Shown in pieces: positions 25,705-32,955 of a DNA stretch of 64,000 nt; the first letter of the stretch is position 1; each line of letters begins with the position of its first letter. Under the pieces are notes generated by a model. That model was not told where the DNA came from. It did not search any database and worked only from the letters and a program-made list of their open reading frames with translations. Position numbers and translations under genes: made by a program. This stretch comes from Rubellimicrobium arenae (GTDB lineage Bacteria > Pseudomonadota > Alphaproteobacteria > Rhodobacterales > Rhodobacteraceae), in contig NZ_JAFMST010000007.1 of NCBI RefSeq assembly GCF_017916275.1, forward strand, positions 1 to 64,000, given 5' to 3'.

Positions 25705-27642
25705 TCAGGCTCCTGCCGCGCGGCCCTTCATCGCGACGATGCCGCGGGGCCGGAACTGGATGAAGGCGATGATGAAGAGGATCATGTAGGTCTGGGCCGC
25801 GAGGGTGTTCGACGGGTTGAACCATTCGATCCCCTTCTGGAGGATCCCGATCAGCGAGGCTCCGGCCAGCGTCCCCCAGACGTTGCCCACGCCGCCGACG
25901 ACGACGGTCATGAAGCTCTGGACGATGTAGTCCGAGCCCATCTCGGACGTGACCTTGGCGTAGAGCCCGATGGCCACCCCGGCGATCCCCGCGATCCCCG
26001 ACCCCAGCCCGAAGGTCAGCATCGCGATGCGGTCGGGGTCGATTCCCATGGAGGCCGCCATGCCGGGGTTCTGCGTGACGGCGCGCACCTCGAGCCCCAG
26101 CCGCGTCCGGTTGAGGATGAAGAGCAGCAGCCCCAGGAACAGGAGCGCCAGCACGAAGATGGCGATCCGGATGTAGGCGATGCCCAGCACGTCGTTCACG
26201 ATCCAGGCTCCGTCGAGCCAGGACGGCGAGGTCAGCGGCCGCGCCTGCGTCCCGAAGATGTTCTTGGCGATCTGCTGGAGCGCGATCGAGATCCCGAAGG
26301 TGGCGAGCAGCGTTTCCAGCGGGCGATGCGCAAGGTGGCGGATCACGAGCCGTTCCATCGCGACCCCCGCCGCGAAGGTCACGGCAAAGGCCAGCGGCAG
26401 CGCGAGGATCAGCGACAGCGTGTAGTCGGGCACCAGCGTCTGCACGACATAGCCGGTGTAGGCGCCCATCATGATGAACTCGCCATGGGCCATGTTGATG
26501 ACGCCCATGACCCCGAAGGTAATGGCCAGCCCGATGGCCGCAAGGAAGTAGATCGAGGCCAGCGAGATCGCGTCCAAGGCGATGTCCGCGGCCTGGTAGA
26601 GGCTGACCCGGGTGACGGCCGACGCCAGCGCACGCTCGGCCGCGCCGGTGATCGCGGCGTCCTTCTCCGCATAATCCTGCCAGAAGGCATGGGACCCCAG
26701 CGCCGCGTCGACCTCCTCCTCGGAGATGCGGGGCGGCAGCCCGCGCGCAGGGGCGATGGCGTCATAGGCCGCGTGCCGCGCCTCGTCCGAACCCAGGGTG
26801 GCCACCGGCGCATCACCCACCTTTCCCCCGGCAAGGGCCGCGACGAGGGCGTCGCGGATCGCGTTCTCGGTCACCCGGGGCGGCGCGAGGCCGGCCTCCA
26901 CCAGCATGACATAGGCGGCCTCGCGCGGGAGCTCGTCGCTCCCCGGCGTCAGCTTCCAGGCGACGTTGGCCTCGGCGGGAATGGCGTCGGCGGCCCGGGG
27001 CTCGCTCGAAAGGATCTGGTTCAGGACGGCGCGGGCTTCGACCGTGATGTCGGAGCCCAGGGCCTCGATGGCGGCGATGCGGGCCTCCGGGTCCGCCTCG
27101 AAGCGGGCGGCCAGCAGGTTCTCCAGCCGCTCCTTGCGGGCCAGGACCCCCGGGTCGTCCTCGCCCTCCAGCGAGGCGCGCAGCGGCTCCAGCTGCTCGG
27201 GCGCGGGGTCCTTGGCGATGGCATCGAGAGCCGCCTGACGCCGCGCGATGTCGGGATCGGACAGCTGGAACTGGATCAGCGCCGACCCGATCACGCCCCG
27301 CACGCCCGCGTTGGGCCTGAGCTCGTCGACCTCGCGCGGGCCGCTGTGGCCGACCTCCTCGCCCGAGGAGACATCGAACAGGACATGCCCGCCGCCCTCC
27401 TTGGTCCCGTAGAAGAACAGGCCGTCGCTCTGGCGCTGGACGACCTCCTTGGCCTGCCAGCGTTCGAGGAAGGTGGGCACCTCGGGCAGGCCCGAGGCCA
27501 CGAGCCGGTCCAGCACTTCGCCCACCGTGCGGCGCGACGGGTCCGAGATCGCCTCGGGATCCGCCTGGAGCAGGTCCTGGAGGGTCTGCGCCGAGGCCAT
27601 GGAAGCCCAGAGCGCCGCGATGAGGGCAAGGACGATGCGCAT
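25705..27642 (-). CDS. urtB: Urea ABC transporter permease UrtB with long periplasmic N-terminal region
   Basis: The 645-residue protein has a signal peptide (MRIVLALIAALWASMASAQ), then roughly 320 soluble residues rich in short alpha-helical repeats (for example SDPDIARRQAALDAIAKD and ADPEARIAAIEALGSD), then a LivH-like permease with NMAHGEFIMMGAYTGYV near residue 385. The soluble N-terminal region is a known feature of UrtB, and here it is at the long end. The repeats look HEAT-like and could interact with UrtA in the periplasm (inference). It lies 39 nt after urtA, separated by a hairpin. Confidence 0.94.
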   Translation of the reverse strand: MRIVLALIAALWASMASAQTLQDLLQADPEAISDPSRRTVGEVLDRLVASGLPEVPTFLERWQAKEVVQRQSDGLFFYGTKEGGGHVLFDVSSGEEVGHSGPREVDELRPNAGVRGVIGSALIQFQLSDPDIARRQAALDAIAKDPAPEQLEPLRASLEGEDDPGVLARKERLENLLAARFEADPEARIAAIEALGSDITVEARAVLNQILSSEPRAADAIPAEANVAWKLTPGSDELPREAAYVMLVEAGLAPPRVTENAIRDALVAALAGGKVGDAPVATLGSDEARHAAYDAIAPARGLPPRISEEEVDAALGSHAFWQDYAEKDAAITGAAERALASAVTRVSLYQAADIALDAISLASIYFLAAIGLAITFGVMGVINMAHGEFIMMGAYTGYVVQTLVPDYTLSLILALPLAFAVTFAAGVAMERLVIRHLAHRPLETLLATFGISIALQQIAKNIFGTQARPLTSPSWLDGAWIVNDVLGIAYIRIAIFVLALLFLGLLLFILNRTRLGLEVRAVTQNPGMAASMGIDPDRIAMLTFGLGSGIAGIAGVAIGLYAKVTSEMGSDYIVQSFMTVVVGGVGNVWGTLAGASLIGILQKGIEWFNPSNTLAAQTYMILFIIAFIQFRPRGIVAMKGRAAGA

Positions 27643-27650
27643 CGTGATGT

Positions 27651-27674
27651 CCGGGGGACCCGGAGGCCCCCCGG
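27651..27674 (-). other. Intercistronic hairpin between urtA and urtB
   Basis: CCGGGGG (27651-27657) pairs with CCCCCGG (27668-27674) over a 10-nt loop in the 39-nt gap after urtA. The placement behind the binding-protein gene mirrors the ribitol operon hairpin and would favour surplus UrtA. There is no U-run. Confidence 0.65.
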
Positions 27675-27681
27675 CCCTTTC

Positions 27682-28968
27682 TCAGTAGTTGGAGGTGAGC
27701 TGCACGCAGGTCTGGGTCTGCGTGTTGTACATGCCGCAATGCAGCTTGGACCAATCGGACTCGAGCACGGCGGATTCGGGCAGGAAGTCCGTCCAGGCGT
27801 CGCCCGCCACCGGATCGGTCTGCGAGATGATGTCGAACTGGCCGTCGTCCCGGATCTCGCCGATCAGCACCGGCTTGGTCAGGTGGTGGTTCGGCAGCAT
27901 CTCGGCGGTGCCGCCCGTGAGGTTCGGGAACGTCTGGCCGACCATGGCGTCGATCACCGCGTCCACGTCGGTCGTGCCGGCCTGCGTGACGGCGTTCACC
28001 CACATGTTGAAGCCGATGTAGTGGGCCTCCATCGGGTCGTTGGTCACGCGGGCGTCGTCGCCGATGTAGTCGTGCCAGGCCTGGATGAAGGCCTCGTTCT
28101 CGGGCGTGTCGGCGGACATGAAGTAGTTCCAGGCCGCGAGGTGCCCCACGAGGTTCGAGGTGTCGAGGCCCGACAGCTCCTCCTCGCCGACCGAGAAGGC
28201 CACGACCGGCATGTCGTCCGCCGAGATGCCCTGCGCCGCCAGCTCCTTGTAGAAGCCGATGTTCGCGTCGCCGTTGATGGTCGAGATCACGCCCACCGGC
28301 TCGCCGTCGGCGGCCAGCGCCTTCACGTCCGACACGATCGTCGCCCAGTCCGACTGGCCGAAGGGCGTGTAGTTGACGAAGATGTCGCTCTCCGGGATGC
28401 CCTTCGACTCGAGGTAGGCGGTCAGGATGTTGTTCGTGGTGCGCGGGTAGACGTAGTCGGTGCCCAGCAGGGCGAACTTCTTGATGCCCAGCTCGTCTAG
28501 GTAATAGTCCACCGCCGGGATCGCCTGCTGGTTCGGGGCGGCGCCGGTGTAGAAGACGTTGCGCGACGATTCCTCGCCCTCGTACTGGACGGGGTAGAAC
28601 ATCAGGCCGTCGAGCTCTTCCAGCACCGGCAGCACCGACTTGCGGCTGACCGAGGTCCAGGCCCCGAAGATCACGTCCACATGGTCCACCGTGAGCAGCT
28701 CGCGCGCCTTCTCGGCGAAGAGCGGCCAGTCCGACGCGGGGTCGACGACCACCGGCTCGATCTGGCAACCCAGCAGACCACCCTTCTTGTTCTGCTGGTC
28801 GATCAGCATGAGCATGGTGTCCTTCAGCGTCGTCTCGGAGATCGCCATGGTCCCCGACAGCGAATGGAGGACGCCGACCTTGATGGGGCAGGCCTGCTGG
28901 GCGGTTGCGGCGCTGGCCCCCAGAGCGGCCGCGAGCGCCGCAACGGAAAGGCTGGTCTTGATGGTCAT
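27682..28968 (-). CDS. urtA: Urea ABC transporter substrate-binding protein UrtA
   Basis: Periplasmic urea-binding protein, 428 residues, first gene of urtABCDE. The signal peptide ends near GASAATAQQ. UrtA-specific segments are clear: IKVGVLHSLSGTMAISE, IFGAWTSVSRKSVLPV, FYPVQYEGEESSRNVFYTG and LGTDYVYPRTTN. The conserved order urtA-B-C-D-E, the tiny spacings and the neighbouring nitrate-assimilation operon all support a nitrogen-scavenging role, normally induced under nitrogen limitation. The upstream gap has a strong palindrome close to the start. Confidence 0.96.
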   Translation of the reverse strand: MTIKTSLSVAALAAALGASAATAQQACPIKVGVLHSLSGTMAISETTLKDTMLMLIDQQNKKGGLLGCQIEPVVVDPASDWPLFAEKARELLTVDHVDVIFGAWTSVSRKSVLPVLEELDGLMFYPVQYEGEESSRNVFYTGAAPNQQAIPAVDYYLDELGIKKFALLGTDYVYPRTTNNILTAYLESKGIPESDIFVNYTPFGQSDWATIVSDVKALAADGEPVGVISTINGDANIGFYKELAAQGISADDMPVVAFSVGEEELSGLDTSNLVGHLAAWNYFMSADTPENEAFIQAWHDYIGDDARVTNDPMEAHYIGFNMWVNAVTQAGTTDVDAVIDAMVGQTFPNLTGGTAEMLPNHHLTKPVLIGEIRDDGQFDIISQTDPVAGDAWTDFLPESAVLESDWSKLHCGMYNTQTQTCVQLTSNY

Positions 28969-28984
28969 TCCCGAAAATCCCTGT

Positions 28985-29001
28985 CCATGGCCGGGCCATG
29001 G
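28985..29001 (-). promoter_or_regulatory. Perfect palindrome in the urtA leader
   Basis: CCATGGCC-G-GGCCATGG is an 8+1+8 inverted repeat 17-33 nt upstream of the urtA ATG. It could fold as a 7-bp stem with a 3-nt loop in the mRNA or bind a dimeric regulator at DNA level. It lies immediately upstream of the presumed ribosome-binding region (GGGA). Confidence 0.45.
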
Positions 29002-29412
29002 CGCACGGGCACCGATCGCTTGCGCGCCGGAAACCCGCGGCTATCCTTGCGCCGCAGCCGTTGTTCTTGCTGCCGTCGCGCGGGGGCTCCTGTCTGGCCG
29101 ACCGGCCCTGCGCGACGCTCTGTCCAGGCCCCCTCGTTGGAGCCTTGGCCCAGCAAACACGGCGCCCGAGGCGGCTCGCAATGGCCGCTGCCGTCCCGAC
29201 CGGCAGGGTCCCGCGGATTGGTCAACGAACGGGCAGCGCGGGGCCAAGCGCCCATTTAACCGGCACCCGAGGGATCGAACGGATCTTCAGCAGGGTCGGA
29301 GATGAGGAAAACGGACCCCGCGGCGGCGTCGAACCACCCGCGCCCATGGCGGGGAAGGCCGTGCAGAGCCCCGGATCGTTCCACGCTGCCCGTCCGAAAG
29401 GCACTATGGCGC

Positions 29413-29467
29413 GGCGGGACGCCCGATCCCGCCGTCCGGCCCGGCTCGGGCTTGCGCCGGGCCGGGA
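29413..29467 (+). promoter_or_regulatory. Tandem leader hairpins before nasT
   Basis: The first hairpin pairs GGCGGGA (29413-29419) with TCCCGCC (29427-29433). The second pairs CCGGCCCGGC (29436-29445) with GCCGGGCCGG (29456-29465), a perfect 10-bp stem with a 10-nt loop ending about 20 nt before the nasT start. Neither has a hexaloop of the ANTAR-target type, and no U-run follows. They may control nasTS mRNA stability or translation, or simply separate a promoter from the gene. Confidence 0.45.
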
Positions 29468-29485
29468 CCGCAGGACAGATGAGGC

Positions 29486-30082
29486 ATGGCCGATCCCCTG
29501 CTCTCGATCCTCGTCATCGACGAGAACCGCGCCCGCGCCGCGATCATCGAGGCGGGCCTGCGCGAGGCCGGGCACGACCAGGTGACCCTTGTCCATTCGA
29601 TGGCCGGCATCGCCCGCCGCATCCAGGAGGCCGCGCCGGACGTCATCGTCATCGACCTCGAGAACCCGAATCGCGATATGCTCGAGGACATGTTCCAGCT
29701 TTCGCGCGCCGTCCGACGCCCCGTGGCGATGTTCGTGGACCGCTCCGACAGCGCTTCGATCGCCGCGGCGGTCGAGGCCGGGGTCTCGGCCTATGTCGTG
29801 GACGGGCTCCGGCAGGAACGGGTCAAGCCCATCCTCGACATGGCGGTGAGCCGCTTCAACGCCTTTGCCCGCCTGACGCGCGAACTCCAGGAAGCCCGGG
29901 AGGAGCTGGAGGGCCGAAAGGTCGTGGACACGGCCAAGCGCCTCCTCATGAAACGCAGAAACATCTCCGAGGACGAGGCCTATGCGCTGCTCCGCAGGAC
30001 GGCCATGAACAAGAACCGCAAGATCGCCGAGATCGCCCAAAGCCTCGTGACCGCCGCGGACCTGCTGGGAGACGAGCCGTGA
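29486..30082 (+). CDS. nasT: ANTAR-domain antitermination regulator NasT
   Basis: The 198-residue RNA-binding regulator of nitrate assimilation has a receiver-like domain (about residues 7-120, LLSILVIDENRARAAI, VIVIDLENPNRDM). A coiled linker (ELQEAREELEGRKVVDTAK) leads to a C-terminal ANTAR domain with AKRLLMKRRNISEDEAYALL and KNRKIAEIAQ. In the known system NasS holds NasT inactive until nitrate or nitrite binds NasS; free NasT then stabilises an antiterminator in the leader of the assimilation operon. The nasS gene overlaps its stop, and a matching leader RNA lies at 31492-31585. Confidence 0.95.
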   Translation: MADPLLSILVIDENRARAAIIEAGLREAGHDQVTLVHSMAGIARRIQEAAPDVIVIDLENPNRDMLEDMFQLSRAVRRPVAMFVDRSDSASIAAAVEAGVSAYVVDGLRQERVKPILDMAVSRFNAFARLTRELQEAREELEGRKVVDTAKRLLMKRRNISEDEAYALLRRTAMNKNRKIAEIAQSLVTAADLLGDEP

Positions 30083-31317
30083 CGCACCGGATCATCGCGG
30101 GATTCATGCCGCTCCTCGACAGCGCGCTCCTTGTCGCCGCCCGGACGAAGGGCTTCGCCGAGGCGGAAGGGATCGACCTCACGCTGCTTCGCGAAACCTC
30201 CTGGGCCAACATCCGGGACCGGATCGCGGTCGGCCATGTTCAGGTCGCGCACATGCTCGGCCCCATGCCCATCGCCTGCAACCTGGGCCTTACGCCGCTG
30301 GCGGCGCCGACCGTGGTCCCCATGGCGCTGGGACTCGGTGGCAACGCGGTCACGGTCTCGAACGCCCTTTGGTCCCTGATGGAGCGCGAGGGCGCCCGGC
30401 CCGACCTTTCGCCCGCCGGGACGGGTCACGCCCTGCGCGAGGTGGTCGCCTGCCGCGCGCGGGACGGCTGGGCGCGGCTGCGCTTCGCCGTCGTGCATCC
30501 GCATTCCAGCCACAACTACGAGCTGCGCTACTGGCTCTCTGCCTGCGGGATCGTGCCGGGGCAGGACATCGACATCCTCATCCTCCCGCCGTCGCTCATG
30601 CCCGACGCCCTGGCCTCCGGCGCCCTGGACGGCTTCTGCGCGGGCGAGCCCTGGAACACCGTGGCGGTCGCGCAGGGCTCGGGCCGGATCGCCACCGTCA
30701 AGGCCGCGATCTGGCGGCAAAGCCCGGAAAAGGTTCTGGGCGTCGATGCCGCCTGGGCCGGGACGCACCCCGAGGCGCTCGACGCCCTGCTCCGCGCCCT
30801 GCACCGCGCGGCGGTCTGGTGCGGAACCCCCGCGAACCGGGAGGAGCTTGCCGCCCTGCTCTCGGACCCGGCCCATGTGGGCTGCCCCGCGGATCGGCTC
30901 CTGCCGGCGCTGACCGGCCAGCTCCGCATCGCGCCGGACGAGGTGGCGGCCGTGCCGGACTTCTTCGTGCCCCAGGCTTCGGCCGCGACCTTCCCATGGA
31001 AAAGCCATGCGCTGTGGTTCTACAGCCAGATGGTCCGATGGGGCCAGGTCGCCCATGCACCCCGCGCCGCCCAGATCGCGCGGGACACCTATCGCCCCGA
31101 CCTTTACCGCCGCGCGCTGGGCCCGCTCGGGGTGGCGCTCCCCTCCGCGAACGCCAAGGTCGAGGGCGCCCTGACCCGTCCCACCCCGGTCGGATCGTCC
31201 GGGGCGAGCCTCGTGCTCGGCCCGGACGGCTTCTTCGACGGAGCCCGGTTCGACCCCGATTCGCTCGACGCCTATGTCGCCGCGCAGCAAGGTTCGCCGG
31301 ACGCCCAAAGGGCGTGA
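30079..31317 (+). CDS. nasS: Nitrate/nitrite sensor NasS (NrtA-like, cytoplasmic)
   Basis: The GTG start overlaps the nasT stop by 4 nt and gives 412 residues. The protein belongs to the NrtA/CmpA binding-protein family (GFMPLLDSALLVAARTKGF, HMLGPMPIACNLGL, VVHPHSSHNYELRYWL, FCAGEPWNTVAV) but begins directly with the mature domain and has no signal peptide. That is what separates the cytoplasmic sensor NasS from periplasmic NrtA. It would bind nitrate or nitrite and release NasT. The start at GTG is supported by coupling to nasT and by family alignment. Confidence 0.93.
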   Translation: MTHRIIAGFMPLLDSALLVAARTKGFAEAEGIDLTLLRETSWANIRDRIAVGHVQVAHMLGPMPIACNLGLTPLAAPTVVPMALGLGGNAVTVSNALWSLMEREGARPDLSPAGTGHALREVVACRARDGWARLRFAVVHPHSSHNYELRYWLSACGIVPGQDIDILILPPSLMPDALASGALDGFCAGEPWNTVAVAQGSGRIATVKAAIWRQSPEKVLGVDAAWAGTHPEALDALLRALHRAAVWCGTPANREELAALLSDPAHVGCPADRLLPALTGQLRIAPDEVAAVPDFFVPQASAATFPWKSHALWFYSQMVRWGQVAHAPRAAQIARDTYRPDLYRRALGPLGVALPSANAKVEGALTRPTPVGSSGASLVLGPDGFFDGARFDPDSLDAYVAAQQGSPDAQRA

Positions 31318-31491
31318 GATCGGCGCCCATATGCTGTGCAGTGCGCAAACCGCCTTCGCCGGCATCGCCCCGAGGCTGGCGATGCCTAACTGGCAGGCAG
31401 ATCATGTATCTGATTTTCTTCCGATATCCACGATTTTCCGGGTTGGCGGACCTGCGGTTCTGGGCTAGCCCTTAGGACATCCTCCCACTTC

Positions 31492-31526
31492 GGCGCCCAA
31501 CGGAGGGCGCCTGGCAAAGCCGCCGG
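31492..31526 (+). promoter_or_regulatory. ANTAR-type antiterminator: two tandem hexaloop hairpins, predicted NasT target
   Basis: Hairpin 1 pairs GGCGCCC (31492-31498) with GGGCGCC (31505-31511), leaving loop AACGGA. Hairpin 2 follows at once: (C)TGGC (31511-31515) pairs with GCCG(G) (31522-31526), leaving loop AAAGCC. Both loops have six bases with A at position 1 and G at position 4, the established recognition pattern of ANTAR proteins. The 3' half of hairpin 2 is also the 5' arm of the terminator at 31516-31585, so folding hairpin 2 prevents termination. The nasT gene encoding the expected binder is 1.4 kb upstream. Confidence 0.85.
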
Positions 31527-31585
31527 TCAGGAGTTCGGGCCACTCTCCCTCGGAGTGGGCCAGAACCATCTGACGGCGGCTTTTT
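31516..31585 (+). terminator. Regulated intrinsic terminator in the nitrate-operon leader
   Basis: The 5' arm at 31516-31530 (AAAGCCGCCGGTCAG) pairs with the 3' arm at 31570-31583 (CTGACGGCGGCTTT) over 14 pairs with one bulged G, followed by a U-run (31581-31585). The enclosed loop has its own hairpin (CCACTC/GAGTGG, with TTC/GAA at its base). The 5' arm overlaps the second ANTAR hairpin, making the two folds mutually exclusive. It ends 48 nt before the transporter start. Confidence 0.88.
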
Positions 31586-31633
31586 CATTTCCCTCACAGC
31601 GCGCGGACGTCCCTCCGCGCCCAGGAGAGTCTC

Positions 31634-32896
31634 ATGTCCGACGCCCTGTCTCCGCACGACCCCGGCTCGCCCTCGCGGGCGCTGGCCCTGTCCACCGTCG
31701 CCTTCACCGTCTGCTTTGCCGTCTGGACGATCTTCTCGATCATCGGCGTGAAGATCAAAGAGGAGCTGGGCCTGAGCGAGACCGCCTTCGGCCTCCTGAT
31801 CGGGATGCCGGTGCTGTCGGGATCGCTGGTGCGGCTGGTGCTGGGGATCTGGACGGACCGCTTCGGCGGGCGGCTGGTCTATACGGCGACGATGCTGCTG
31901 GCCTCCGCCTCCACGGTGCTGCTGTCCTTTGCGACCACCTACAACCAGATGCTGCTGGCCGCGCTGGGCGTGGGCCTCGCGGGCGGGTCCTTCGCGGTGG
32001 GCGTGGCCTATGTGTCGCGGTTCTACCCGGCCGGCCGGCAGGGGACGGCACTCGGCATCTTCGGGGTGGGCAACGTCGGCGCGGCGGTGACCAAGTTCGT
32101 CGCGCCCTTCGTCCTGGTGGCCTATGGCTGGGAGACGACCGCGCTGGTCTGGGCCGCCGCCCTCGCCGTCATGGCTGTAGTCTTCTGGTGTTCGACCGAG
32201 GACGACCCGGTGATCGTCGCCCGCCGCAAGGGCGCCGCCGCCCCGGCCCGCCCCTTCCTGGCGGAGTTCGAGCCGCTCAAGGACATCCGCGTCTGGCGCT
32301 TCGCCCTCTACTACTTCTTCTCGTTCGGGGCCTTCGTGGCGCTGGCGCTCTGGCTGCCGCGCTACCTGATCGGGGTCTACGGCTTCGACATCAAGACCGC
32401 GGGCATGATCGGCGCGGCCTACTCGATCCCGGCCTCGGTGGTGCGGGCCTGGGGCGGGCACCTGTCGGACCGGATCGGCGCGCGCCGGGTGCTGGTCTGG
32501 ACCTTCGCGGTCTCGGCGCTCTGCACGCTGATCCTGTCGGCCCCTTCCTCGGGCAACGCCGCCGACGGCACGGCGCGGGCCGCCCTCTCCGTCCCCGCCT
32601 TCATCGCGGTGATCTTCGTGCTGGGCTTCTTCATGGCCCTGGGCAAGGCCGCCGTCTACAAGCACATCCCGGCCTATTACCCGACCAACGTCGGCGCGGT
32701 CGGCGGCCTGGTCGGCATGATCGGCGGCCTGGGCGGCTTCGTCCTGCCCTTCGCCTTCGGGATGCTCAAGGACGCGACCGGCCTGTGGTCGAGCTGCTTC
32801 ATGCTGCTCTTCGTGCTGGTCGCGATCTGCTTCGCCTGGATGACCTCGGTGGTGCGCCGCCTGAACGCCGCCCCCGCCCCCCTTCCCGCCGAATGA
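31634..32896 (+). CDS. MFS nitrate/nitrite transporter (NarK/NasA type)
   Basis: This nitrate importer is the first structural gene of the assimilation operon. The 420-residue protein has 12 predicted helices and the nitrate-signature glycine-rich helices of NNP transporters: AGGSFAVGVAYVSRFYP near residue 115 and GIFGVGNVGAAVTKFVAP near 140, then GGLVGMIGGLGGFVLPFAFG in the second half. The ATG has AGGAGA 6 nt upstream. It lies behind the NasT-controlled terminator and 59 nt before nirB. Confidence 0.93.
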   Translation: MSDALSPHDPGSPSRALALSTVAFTVCFAVWTIFSIIGVKIKEELGLSETAFGLLIGMPVLSGSLVRLVLGIWTDRFGGRLVYTATMLLASASTVLLSFATTYNQMLLAALGVGLAGGSFAVGVAYVSRFYPAGRQGTALGIFGVGNVGAAVTKFVAPFVLVAYGWETTALVWAAALAVMAVVFWCSTEDDPVIVARRKGAAAPARPFLAEFEPLKDIRVWRFALYYFFSFGAFVALALWLPRYLIGVYGFDIKTAGMIGAAYSIPASVVRAWGGHLSDRIGARRVLVWTFAVSALCTLILSAPSSGNAADGTARAALSVPAFIAVIFVLGFFMALGKAAVYKHIPAYYPTNVGAVGGLVGMIGGLGGFVLPFAFGMLKDATGLWSSCFMLLFVLVAICFAWMTSVVRRLNAAPAPLPAE

Positions 32897-32955
32897 CCTC
32901 CACGCGGCGGACCGCCTCCGCCGCGTCCCCGTCCCGAACCCTGAGGACCCCGACA

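Larger units (their letters stand above)
28969..29485. other. 517-nt divergent control region between urtA and nasT
   Basis: I see no gene here. The region must hold the urt promoter (leftward) and the nasTS promoter (rightward). Visible structures are the palindrome at 28985-29001 close to urtA and two strong hairpins at 29413-29467 just before nasT. I looked for a sigma-54 promoter (GG, 10 nt, GC) because of the nitrogen context and found no correctly spaced match in either direction. No NtrC dyad was convincing. Confidence 0.5.
31318..31633 (+). other. 316-nt leader region of the nitrate assimilation operon
   Basis: No gene lies here. The first part contains a 9-bp perfect hairpin, GGCATCGCC (31361-31369) with GGCGATGCC (31378-31386), 44 nt after nasS. 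An AT-richer stretch at 31405-31445 follows and probably holds the promoter; TTGGCG at 31443-31448 with TAGCCC about 17 nt later is a weak candidate. The NasT-target hairpins and terminator follow, and the region ends with the AGGAGA ribosome-binding site of the transporter gene. Confidence 0.6.

Noticed and set aside
29006-29024. Sigma-54-like GGGCAC...TTGC arrangement between urtA and nasT
   Set aside because: The GG-to-GC spacing is 12 nt instead of the required 10.
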